From Bradyrhizobium sp. WSM1417 (lineage in GTDB: Bacteria > Pseudomonadota > Alphaproteobacteria > Rhizobiales > Xanthobacteraceae), in NCBI RefSeq assembly GCF_000515415.1, contig NZ_KI911783.1, positions 102,501 to 166,500 on the forward strand: a stretch of 64,000 bases of DNA, given 5' to 3'. Below the pieces are notes generated by a model, which saw nothing but the letters and a program-made list of their open reading frames with translations, ran no database searches and had not been told where the DNA came from. Positions 57,141 to 64,000 of the stretch are shown here, piece by piece. Made by a program: the position numbers and the translations under genes. How positions within the stretch are numbered: the stretch's first letter is position 1; every line of letters starts with the position of its first letter.

Positions 57141-58649
57141 ATGATCATCAGCGGCGAACGCCAGATCAGCTATGACGACCTCCGGGCCCGGATCAGGCGG
57201 GCGATGAGCGGCTTCCGCGCCCTCGGGCTTGCCGAGGCCGCGCCGGTCGCGATGATGCTGCGCAACGATTTCGCCCTGTTCGAGGTGGTTGCGGCCTCGG
57301 CCGCGCTGGGAAGTCCGGTGGTGCCGATCAACTGGCATTTGAAAGCCGAGGAGGTCCGTTACATCCTGGCCGACAGCGGGGCGAAGATCCTGGTCTGCCA
57401 TGCCGATTTGCTGCCGCAGATCCGCGACGGCATACCGGCGGATGTTCTTCTCCTGGTCGTTGCGACGCCGCCCGAACTCGCGGCGACCTTCTCGATCCCT
57501 CGGGAGCTGACCGAGATCCCTGTGGGACTGACCGATTGGGACCGCTGGCGCGACGACCATCCGCAAGCGCAGGAGCCACCGCGCCGGGCGGCAGCGATGA
57601 TCTACACATCAGGGACTACGGGCATGCCGAAGGGCGTACGGCGTATGCCGATGCAGCCCGAACAGGCGGCCGCCTCGGAACGCGTGGGCGGGATCGCCTA
57701 TGGCATCAAGCCGCGGGAAGACCAAATCGTGCTGATCAACGGCCCGATGTATCACTCGGCGCCGCATTCCTACGGCATGCTGGCGTTCCGCAGCGCTTGC
57801 ACCATCATCCTCCAGGCGCGGTTCGATGCCGAGGAGCTGCTTGCGCTGATCGAGCGCCACCGCGTCACGCACATTCACATGGTACCGACCATGTTCGTCC
57901 GGCTGCTGCGGTTGCCCGAAGCGGTCAGACAGCGTTACGACCTGTCGTCGCTGCGTTTCGTCGTGCACGGCGCTGCGCCCTGCCCGCCGGACGTCAAGCG
58001 CGCCATGATCGACTGGTGGGGACCGGTCATCAACGAATATTTCGGCTCCACGGAGACCGGGATCCCGGTGTGGCACTCGGCCGAGGAAGCACTGAAGAAG
58101 CCCGGGACGGTCGGCCGCGCCATCGAAGGCGGCATCGTCAGGATCTTCCGCGACGATGGCAGCCCGTGCGGTGCCAACGAAGTCGGCGAAATCTACATGC
58201 GCCAGACGGCGGTGCCCGATTTCGACTATCACGGCAGGTCGCAGGCAAGGGCCGAGGCCGGACGTGACGGGTTGGTCAGCGTCGGCGACGTCGGTTACCT
58301 CGACGCGGACGGCTATCTGTTCCTGTGCGACCGCAAGCGCGACATGGTGATCTCCGGCGGCGTCAACATCTATCCCGCCGAGATTGAGAACGCGCTGATC
58401 GGAATGCCCGGCGTGCGCGACTGTGCCGTGTTCGGGATCCCGGACGCGGAATTCGGCGAACGGCTGTGCGCCTTTGTCGAGCCTGAATCGGACTCCGAGC
58501 TCTCGGCCGACGCTGTTCGATCGTTCCTGCGCGAGCGGCTTGCCAATTTCAAGGTGCCAAAGGACGTCGAATTCCGCGACGCGCTGCCGCGCGAGGCGAT
58601 CGGAAAGATCTTCAAGCGCAAGCTGCGGGAGCCCTATTGGGCGACGTGA
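57141..58649 (+). CDS. AMP-forming acyl-CoA synthetase
   Basis: A 502-residue adenylate-forming ligase. The P-loop is MIYTSGTTGMPKGVRRMP. NEYFGSTETG (A5) and VGYLDADGYLFLCDRKRDMVISGGVNIYP hold the AMP-binding Asp and hinge. The catalytic Lys is in the C-terminal RDALPREAIGKIFKRKLRE. It activates a carboxylic acid as CoA thioester; the substrate is unknown. The N-terminus is short (begins MIISGERQISYDD) but all domains are present. Last gene of the LysR-linked operon. Confidence 0.93.
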   Translation: MIISGERQISYDDLRARIRRAMSGFRALGLAEAAPVAMMLRNDFALFEVVAASAALGSPVVPINWHLKAEEVRYILADSGAKILVCHADLLPQIRDGIPADVLLLVVATPPELAATFSIPRELTEIPVGLTDWDRWRDDHPQAQEPPRRAAAMIYTSGTTGMPKGVRRMPMQPEQAAASERVGGIAYGIKPREDQIVLINGPMYHSAPHSYGMLAFRSACTIILQARFDAEELLALIERHRVTHIHMVPTMFVRLLRLPEAVRQRYDLSSLRFVVHGAAPCPPDVKRAMIDWWGPVINEYFGSTETGIPVWHSAEEALKKPGTVGRAIEGGIVRIFRDDGSPCGANEVGEIYMRQTAVPDFDYHGRSQARAEAGRDGLVSVGDVGYLDADGYLFLCDRKRDMVISGGVNIYPAEIENALIGMPGVRDCAVFGIPDAEFGERLCAFVEPESDSELSADAVRSFLRERLANFKVPKDVEFRDALPREAIGKIFKRKLREPYWAT

Positions 58650-58853
58650 GCCGGGAGCTCACTTTCAGCTCACGACAAGAGCCAGTCTTCTCGGGCGAAG
58701 TGCAGACTGCATAAACGGGAAAGAGCGGCAATCGTTCCTGGATTCTTGAGAATTCTAGAACGTTGAAGCCACGCGCTTCGATTTCCGAGCTGCCGCAACC
58801 AATTCGAATCTCGTCTGTTGTCGACGGGCACAATCACTGCCGGAGGATAAACT

Positions 58854-59174
58854 ATGTCACGTCTCATTTCGCTCGCTGCGGCTGTCCTGCTGCTCGGATC
58901 AATGCCCGTAAGCGCACAGTCGCAAAAGGCACAAAGCGGCCCGGGCAACAACGCCGTCAACAGCTCTGATCACAACAACTCCAACGCACCGGTTGCAGGC
59001 CGCAACAGCTTCACCGAGGGACAGGCGAAGTCGAAGATCGAGGGCGCGGGCTATTCCAATGTTTCTGGCCTGCAAAAGGACGACAACGGCGTCTGGCGCG
59101 GCAAGGCCGACAAGGCTGGGACCAAGGCGGACGTGAGCGTCGATTTCCAGGGCAACGTGAACCCCGCCAAGTAA
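58854..59174 (+). CDS. Small exported PepSY-like protein
   Basis: A 106-residue protein with a signal peptide (cut about residue 21, PVSAQ), an Asn/Ser-rich linker (about 25-50) and a C-terminal domain: SFTEGQAKSKIEGAGYSNVSGLQ and GVWRGKADKAG. That is the PepSY-like pattern of small periplasmic proteins. GGAGGAT precedes the ATG. It lies 12 bases before a general-stress-type gene and is likely co-transcribed. Confidence 0.8.
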   Translation: MSRLISLAAAVLLLGSMPVSAQSQKAQSGPGNNAVNSSDHNNSNAPVAGRNSFTEGQAKSKIEGAGYSNVSGLQKDDNGVWRGKADKAGTKADVSVDFQGNVNPAK

Positions 59175-59186
59175 GGAGGATAAAAC

Positions 59187-59816
59187 ATGACCACCACCAT
59201 TTCTCGACTTTATGACACCTATTCGGATGCGGAACGTGCGGTCAGGCGTCTGGAGGCCGCGGGCGTGCCGCACTCCGACATCAGCATCGTCGCGAACAAC
59301 TCCGATAATTGGTACGGCTCCTCCACCGGCAAGGTCGACCGCGACCGCGACGGCGTCGACGATCGCGCCGAAGGTGCCGGCACGGGCGCCGGCATCGGCG
59401 CAGGCCTCGGAAGCGCGGCGGGCCTGCTTGCAGGACTTGGCTTGTTAGCTATTCCGGGACTCGGCCCGGTGGTTGCTGCCGGATGGCTGGCTTCGACCGC
59501 AGTTGGTGCCGCAGCCGGCGCCGCGACAGGCGGCATCGTCGGCGCGCTGACCGAAGCCGGCGTCTCCAACGACGATGCGTCGCGCTACGCGGAGGGCGTC
59601 CGGCGCGGCGGAACGCTGGTATCGGCGCGGGTACCCGACCAGGACCGCACGCGTCTCGATGCCCTTCTGCACGAGAAGGCCGTGAACCTGCAGGAACGGA
59701 GCGCCGCCTGGCAAAAGTCCGGCTGGAACGGCTTCGATGCCGCAAGTCCGCCGTTGTCGCCCGACGATGTCGGCCGTGAGCGTGAGTTGTACGGCGCCGG
59801 CACGCGGGTGAGATAG
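59187..59816 (+). CDS. General stress protein-like membrane protein
   Basis: A 209-residue protein. The N-terminal ferredoxin-like part (ISRLYDTYSDAERAVRRLEAAG) resembles the general stress protein 17M/YflT domain. A Gly/Ala-rich double hydrophobic hairpin (about 70-120) follows, then a second part with YAEGVRRGGTLVSARVPDQD. The role is probably in membrane or osmotic stress, by family name only. AAGGAGGA precedes the ATG. Terminator at 59868-59892. Confidence 0.8.
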   Translation: MTTTISRLYDTYSDAERAVRRLEAAGVPHSDISIVANNSDNWYGSSTGKVDRDRDGVDDRAEGAGTGAGIGAGLGSAAGLLAGLGLLAIPGLGPVVAAGWLASTAVGAAAGAATGGIVGALTEAGVSNDDASRYAEGVRRGGTLVSARVPDQDRTRLDALLHEKAVNLQERSAAWQKSGWNGFDAASPPLSPDDVGRERELYGAGTRVR

Positions 59817-59867
59817 GGATGTTCCGCTCGCCCCACGCGAGCGGCTGTGAAACCTAAGCGCGAGGGA

Positions 59868-59892
59868 GGCTCCACCAAGGTGGAGCCTTTTT
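59868..59892 (+). terminator. Rho-independent terminator
   Basis: GGCTCCACC, an AA loop and GGTGGAGCC form a perfect 9-bp stem followed by TTTTT. It lies 51 bases after the general-stress gene stop and ends that two-gene operon. Confidence 0.92.
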
Positions 59893-60064
59893 CGTGTGCC
59901 CCTCCTCGAACACCACGAGGGTGCCGCAGGTCTCTCTCAGGGCGCATTCCGCTGAAGCAGGGGCACATGTTCTTACTGCTCGGGTAATCGGCTATTGGCC
60001 GTCTGCGAAACAGTATAGCTTTCGACCCTAGAGGAAACGCCGCGAAGACGGCACGAGGTCGCGC

Positions 60065-61822
60065 ATGCTGGACAGGACGAAGGATATTGCGGCATCCGCG
60101 CAAGCCTGGCTCGACGAATTTGAGCGCACGCTTGACGCACCCCATGACGCTGGACTGGATCGTCTGCTCCTCGCCGACAGCTATTGGCGCGACGCGCTGG
60201 CACTCAGCTGGAACCTGCAAACCATCGCCGGCGGCGACTCGATCAAGCGGGAGCTGACAACGCTCGCGGCAAAGGTCGCGCCGGGCAGCTTCAAGATCGC
60301 GCCGAACCGAGCGCCACCGCGCTGGGTGACGCGTGCCGGGACCAACACGATCGAAGCGATCTTCCATTTCGAAACCGCACTGGGGCGCGGCAGCGGCATC
60401 GTCCGGCTTGTGCCCGACGCCACCGACGGCGACCGCCTGAAAGCGTGGACGCTCCTCACCGCGCTCGACGAGCTTAAGGGCTTCGAGGAGCAGCTCGGCA
60501 CCTCGCGGCCGCGCGGCCAGGCCTATTCGCGCGACTTCCGTGGACCGAACTGGCTCGACCTGCGCAACGCCGCGCGCGACTACGCCGATCGCGATCCCGC
60601 CGTGCTGGTCGTCGGCGGCGGCCAGGCCGGGCTCGCGATTGCGGCGCGGCTGAAGCAGTTGAACATCGACACCCTGATCGTCGATCGCGAGGCCCGGATC
60701 GGGGACAATTGGCGCAAGCGCTATCACGCGCTGACCCTGCACAACCAGGTGCAGGTCAATCATTTGCCCTACATGCCGTTTCCGCCGAGCTGGCCGACCT
60801 ATATCCCCAAGGACAAGCTCGCCAACTGGTTCGAAGCTTACGTCGACGCGATGGAGCTGAACTTCTGGACCGGCACCGAATTCGAAGGCGGCGCCTACGA
60901 CCATGCCAAGGGCAATTGGACCGTCACGTTGCGACGCGCCGACGGCAGCAAACGGACCGTGCACCCGCGCCATGTGGTGATGGCAACCGGCGTCAGCGGC
61001 ATCGCCAATGTGCCTGTCATTCCGACCCTCGATAACTTCAAGGGCACGCTGCTGCATTCGAGCCGCTACGAGGACGGCGAGACCTGGACAGGCAAACGCG
61101 CCATCGTCATCGGCACCGGCAACAGCGGCCACGACATCGCGCAGGATCTTCACTCCAGCGGCGCCGAAGTGACGCTGGTGCAGCGTTCACCCACGCTCGT
61201 CACCAATATCGAGCCGTCGGCCCAACTCGCTTATGCCACCTACAACGAGGGCACGCTCGAGGACAATGATCTGATCGCCACCTCGATGCCGACGCCGCTG
61301 GCGAAGAAGACCCATGTGATGCTGACGGAGCAGTCGAAGCAGCTTGATAAGGAGCTGCTTGACGGCCTCTCCAGCGTCGGCTTCAAGCTCGATTTCGGCG
61401 AGGCCGGCACCGGTTGGCAGTTCAAATACCTCACCCGCGGCGGCGGCTATTATTTCAACGTCGGCTGCTCCAACCTCATCGTGGAGGGCGCGATCAAGCT
61501 CAGGCAGTTTTCTGAGATCGAGGGCTTCGTCGCCGAGGGCGTCCGGATGAAGGGCACGACCGTTCCGGCTGACCTGATCGTGCTTTCGACCGGTTACAAG
61601 ACGCAGGAATATCTGGTGCGGAAACTGTTCGGCGAGGCCGTCGCCGACCGGGTCGGCCCGATCTGGGGCTTTGGCGACGGCCTCGAACTGCGCAACATGT
61701 ATGTGCGCACTGGGCAGCCCGGCCTCTGGTTCATCGCCGGCAGCCTCGCGCAATGCCGGATCAACTCGAAATATCTAGCGCTGCAGATCAAGGCGATCGA
61801 GGAAGGGATTTTTGGGGCGTGA
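60065..61822 (+). CDS. Flavin-containing monooxygenase-like protein with extra N-terminal domain
   Basis: A 585-residue protein. Residues about 1-150 form an extra domain with SnoaL/NTF2-like character (SYWRDALALSWNLQTIAG). The FMO core follows: FAD motif VLVVGGGQAGLAIAARL (about 179-195), GDNWRKRYHALTLHNQ, and the NADPH motif IVIGTGNSGHDIAQDL (about 345). Relatives oxidise carbon, nitrogen or sulphur substrates, including Baeyer-Villiger reactions. The exact substrate is unknown. The NHL-repeat gene follows after a repeat element. Confidence 0.88.
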   Translation: MLDRTKDIAASAQAWLDEFERTLDAPHDAGLDRLLLADSYWRDALALSWNLQTIAGGDSIKRELTTLAAKVAPGSFKIAPNRAPPRWVTRAGTNTIEAIFHFETALGRGSGIVRLVPDATDGDRLKAWTLLTALDELKGFEEQLGTSRPRGQAYSRDFRGPNWLDLRNAARDYADRDPAVLVVGGGQAGLAIAARLKQLNIDTLIVDREARIGDNWRKRYHALTLHNQVQVNHLPYMPFPPSWPTYIPKDKLANWFEAYVDAMELNFWTGTEFEGGAYDHAKGNWTVTLRRADGSKRTVHPRHVVMATGVSGIANVPVIPTLDNFKGTLLHSSRYEDGETWTGKRAIVIGTGNSGHDIAQDLHSSGAEVTLVQRSPTLVTNIEPSAQLAYATYNEGTLEDNDLIATSMPTPLAKKTHVMLTEQSKQLDKELLDGLSSVGFKLDFGEAGTGWQFKYLTRGGGYYFNVGCSNLIVEGAIKLRQFSEIEGFVAEGVRMKGTTVPADLIVLSTGYKTQEYLVRKLFGEAVADRVGPIWGFGDGLELRNMYVRTGQPGLWFIAGSLAQCRINSKYLALQIKAIEEGIFGA

Positions 61823-61845
61823 GGCGGGCGCAATTTGAGCCTCCT

Positions 61846-61925
61846 CGTCATTGCGAGCGCAGCAAAGCAATCCAGTGTCTTTCCGCGGAGACAGCCTGGA
61901 TTGCTTCGCTGCGCTCGCAATGACA
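61846..61925. repeat. Intergenic inverted-repeat element, family A (copy 2)
   Basis: The arms CGTCATTGCGAGCGCAGCAA... and ...GCTGCGCTCGCAATGACAG pair almost perfectly around a GTGTCTTTCCGCGGAGACAG centre. It is the same family as 16144-16232. Confidence 0.85.
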
Positions 61926-61973
61926 GTGTGGAGACGATCGCGCATCGCCGACACGAATAGGAGGAGAACACCC

Positions 61974-62951
61974 ATGCCAGCCATTCTCGGCACCGGCGAG
62001 CATTGCTACCGCGTCGTTGAAAACTTCGCAAAGCTGCCGGACGGATGGCAGCTCACCGATGTCGCTTCGGTCGCGGTCGACAGCAAGGACCGCGTCTACG
62101 TCTTCAACCGCGGGGCCCATCCGATGGTCGTGCTGGACCGCGAGGGCAATTTTCTCCGGAGTTGGGGCGAAGGCCTGTTCTCGCGCGCCCACGGCCTGCA
62201 CATCGATTGCGACGACAATCTCTATTGCACCGATGACGGCGACCACACCGTGCGCAAGTGCACCACCGACGGCAAGGTGCTGTTGACGATCGGCATCCCC
62301 GAGAAACCGTCGTCATTCATGAGCGGCGATCCCTTCCACCGCTGTACCCACACCGCGTTGTCGCCGAAGGGCGAAATCTACGTCTCCGACGGCTATGGCA
62401 ATGCGCGCGTGCACAAGTTCACGCCGGACGGCAAGCTCCTCAAGAGCTGGGGCGAGCCCGGCACCGATCCCGGCCAGTTCAACATCGTGCACAACATCGC
62501 CACCGACGCTGACGGCTTTGTTTATGTCGCCGACCGCGAGAACCACCGCGTGCAAGTGTTCGACGGCAACGGGAAGTACGAGACGCAGTGGAACAATCTG
62601 CACCGCCCCTGTGCGCTGTGCTGTTGCGGTGGCGGCAAAAGCCCGACCTTCATTATCGGGGAACTCGGCCCCGGCCTCGCGGTCAACCGCAAGGTGCCCA
62701 ATCTCGGCCCCCGGCTGTCGATTGTGGATGCAAAAGGCAACCGCATCGCGCGGCTCGGCGGCGAGGCAGGCCCGGGCGTTGCGAGCGGAAAATTCCTGGC
62801 GCCGCACGGCATCGCGCTGGATTCCAGGGGCGACATCTATGTCGGCGAGGTCGGCGTCACCGACTGGAAGACCAGCTTTCCGGACGAGGAGATGCCGGCC
62901 GCGGTGCGCGCGACGCGATGTTTGCAGAAGCTGGAGCGGGTGCGGGAGTAG
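61974..62951 (+). CDS. NHL-repeat beta-propeller protein (amidating lyase-like)
   Basis: A protein of about 325 residues without a signal peptide. It has NHL-type repeats: DVASVAVDSKDRVYVFNR, FSRAHGLHIDCDDNLYCTDDG, FNIVHNIATDADGFVYVADRENHRVQVF. The order of DR, HG and NI repeats resembles the catalytic propeller of peptidylamidoglycolate lyases, but activity is unproven. A CCCGGG-neighbouring Cys cluster (PCALCCCGGGK) is unusual. GGAGGAG precedes the ATG at 61974; the longer frame starts inside a repeat element and is rejected. Confidence 0.8.
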   Translation: MPAILGTGEHCYRVVENFAKLPDGWQLTDVASVAVDSKDRVYVFNRGAHPMVVLDREGNFLRSWGEGLFSRAHGLHIDCDDNLYCTDDGDHTVRKCTTDGKVLLTIGIPEKPSSFMSGDPFHRCTHTALSPKGEIYVSDGYGNARVHKFTPDGKLLKSWGEPGTDPGQFNIVHNIATDADGFVYVADRENHRVQVFDGNGKYETQWNNLHRPCALCCCGGGKSPTFIIGELGPGLAVNRKVPNLGPRLSIVDAKGNRIARLGGEAGPGVASGKFLAPHGIALDSRGDIYVGEVGVTDWKTSFPDEEMPAAVRATRCLQKLERVRE

Positions 62952-63167
62952 CTGCCTCGGCACACTCCACGTCGCGCTGTCGGGATGACGCCGCCTCCAC
63001 CGCCTCAGACCTGGAAATGACGGCGTTTTGCGCGCTTTGCCACCCCCCGGGCCGCATCGCTTGGGCCGGAATAAGTCGCTCAACGGGCTTCACAATCCCG
63101 TCACGCTGCATGTAGTATGTCAGTTACGTGCTGCTTCGCAGCGTACATTGGAGGCCAGGAGCGTTAC

Positions 63168-63725
63168 TTGAACGCACATGTCTCGCAAGGCCATTGGCCG
63201 GTGTTGGTGCTGAATGCGGACTTCCGGCCGCTGAGTTACTACCCACTGTCTTTGTGGTCGTGGCAGGACGCGATCAAGGCGGTATTCCTCGACCGCGTCA
63301 ACATCGTCGCGCATTACGATCAGGCGGTCCACAGCCCCACGCTGCAAATGCAGCTGCCGAGCGTCGTCTCGCTCAAATCCTTCGTCAAGCCGACCACGCA
63401 CCCTGCCTTCACCCGATTCAACGTCTTCTTGCGCGATCGTTTCGCCTGCCAATATTGCGGCTCGCCCGAAGACCTTACCTTCGACCACATCATCCCGCGC
63501 AGCAAAGGCGGCCAGACCACCTGGGAGAATGTGGTTGCGGCCTGCTCGCCCTGCAATCTGCGCAAGGGCAATCTGACGCCCGTGCAGGCCAAGATGTTTC
63601 CACGTCAGCACGCGTTCGCGCCGACCGTGCACCAGCTCCACCGCAATGGCCGCCTGTTCCCACCGAACTATCTGCACGACAGCTGGCTGGATTATCTCTA
63701 CTGGGATACGGAGCTGGATCCGTAG
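63168..63725 (+). CDS. HNH endonuclease-fold protein
   Basis: A protein of about 185 residues. The C-terminal half has the HNH core: CQYCGSPEDLTFDHIIPRSKGG, ENVVAACSPCNLRKGN (two Cys pairs bind zinc; His and Asn active site). The N-terminus (VLVLNADFRPLSYYPLSLWS) is the conserved part of a large alphaproteobacterial family of chromosomally encoded HNH proteins of unknown role. TTG at 63168 is chosen because AGGA precedes it at good spacing; an ATG-less longer frame starts at 63117. Confidence 0.87.
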   Translation: MNAHVSQGHWPVLVLNADFRPLSYYPLSLWSWQDAIKAVFLDRVNIVAHYDQAVHSPTLQMQLPSVVSLKSFVKPTTHPAFTRFNVFLRDRFACQYCGSPEDLTFDHIIPRSKGGQTTWENVVAACSPCNLRKGNLTPVQAKMFPRQHAFAPTVHQLHRNGRLFPPNYLHDSWLDYLYWDTELDP

Positions 63726-64000
63726 CGGCGCGAACTGCGCGCCAACTTCACCGCCTCTGCTCCGCCCATCCCGCCTCAGCCGCGGAATCGCGCCGCTACC
63801 CTGCTCAACTGAACGCCGTCACCGAGAACCAGAGAGAGCTGAACGTTCTGTCGCGTCGTGCCCATCCATGGGTAGCGCTTAGCGGGCCGGCGTCGGCCGC
63901 TCCACCCAGCCTGACGCAGGCGGGACATCACAAGCGGCGGAACCTGAAGTGACGGCGTCCGTTTGCAGAGAAGGCCGCATGTCGCGGGCCCGCCGACTGT
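63726..64000. other. Right-edge sequence, possible start of another gene
   Basis: No complete gene is seen. An ATG at 63979 with GAGAAGG a few bases upstream opens a frame that reads only seven codons before the window ends, so it could be the start of the next gene. The rest shows no clear signal. Confidence 0.3.

Noticed and set aside
59585..61153. 522-residue antisense frame opposite the flavin monooxygenase
   Set aside because: Opposes a clear FAD/NADPH-binding protein and runs through a terminator; a codon-bias shadow.

Overview
The window looks like chromosomal DNA of an alphaproteobacterium of the Bradyrhizobium type. The evidence is high GC with strong third-position bias, an rrn operon in 16S - tRNA-Ile(GAT) - tRNA-Ala(TGC) order, a SAM-II riboswitch in front of metX, a TlpA that matches my memory of the Bradyrhizobium protein, and abundant intergenic inverted-repeat elements of the kind common in that genus. 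I saw no transposase, integrase, CRISPR array or prophage structural genes.

Layout. 1-2.4 kb: the 5' half of an rrn operon on the minus strand (23S lies beyond the left edge), with a good promoter at 2372-2401. 3-6.8 kb: an M23 cell-wall peptidase and an exported beta-propeller protein. 7-12.1 kb: the one clearly accessory block. It encodes a SARP/BTAD-type regulator, a small cytosolic protein, an orphan lipoprotein, a predicted three-domain peptidoglycan-degrading protein without a signal peptide, and a small exported protein, all on the minus strand. I recognise no described system with this composition. 12.4-18.1 kb: clpB, a MOSC-domain protein, an exported CHAP/TIGR02594-type protein and an alpha/beta hydrolase. 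18.1-20.2 kb: metX-metW under a SAM-II riboswitch with a terminator. 20.4-23.3 kb: an aromatic amino acid cluster (chorismate mutase fusion, HisC-type aminotransferase, TyrA/TyrC dehydrogenase). 23.4-28.5 kb: porin, small exported protein, SGNH hydrolase, DUF2125 protein. 28.5-32.4 kb: ChaC-like cyclotransferase convergent with ftsE-ftsX-DUF218-plsC (cell division, envelope and phospholipid synthesis).

32.5-38.8 kb: a zinc-ribbon membrane protein, the CpdR response regulator, a TIGR02302/DUF4175-type protein that occurs here as two overlapping genes, a carboxymuconolactone decarboxylase-like protein and a 3-hydroxyisobutyrate dehydrogenase-like protein. 38.8-41 kb: small exported proteins, DUF1330, an HxlR regulator and an SRPBCC protein. 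41.1-45.2 kb: argH-lptM-lysA (arginine and lysine synthesis) divergent from tlpA, followed by a small YjfB-like protein. 45.3-49 kb: 3-hydroxyacyl-CoA dehydrogenase, etfBA, a PduO-type cobalamin adenosyltransferase and a small two-helix membrane protein. 49.2-51.3 kb: a BrkB membrane protein whose end overlaps a convergent hybrid histidine kinase. 51.4-53.9 kb: GluQRS, an RlaP-like nucleotidyltransferase and an AlkA-type glycosylase (tRNA modification, RNA and DNA repair). 53.9-58.6 kb: a LysR regulator divergent from nitronate monooxygenase, a branched-chain-type binding protein and acyl-CoA synthetase, with a paired LysR operator between them. 58.8-63.7 kb: two small stress/envelope proteins, a flavin monooxygenase, an NHL-repeat protein and an HNH protein.

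Most of the window is ordinary housekeeping sequence. The parts most worth a second look are the 7-12 kb regulator/lipoprotein/lysin locus, the split DUF4175 gene pair, the SAM-II attenuator, the chorismate mutase fusion and the tandem LysR operator.
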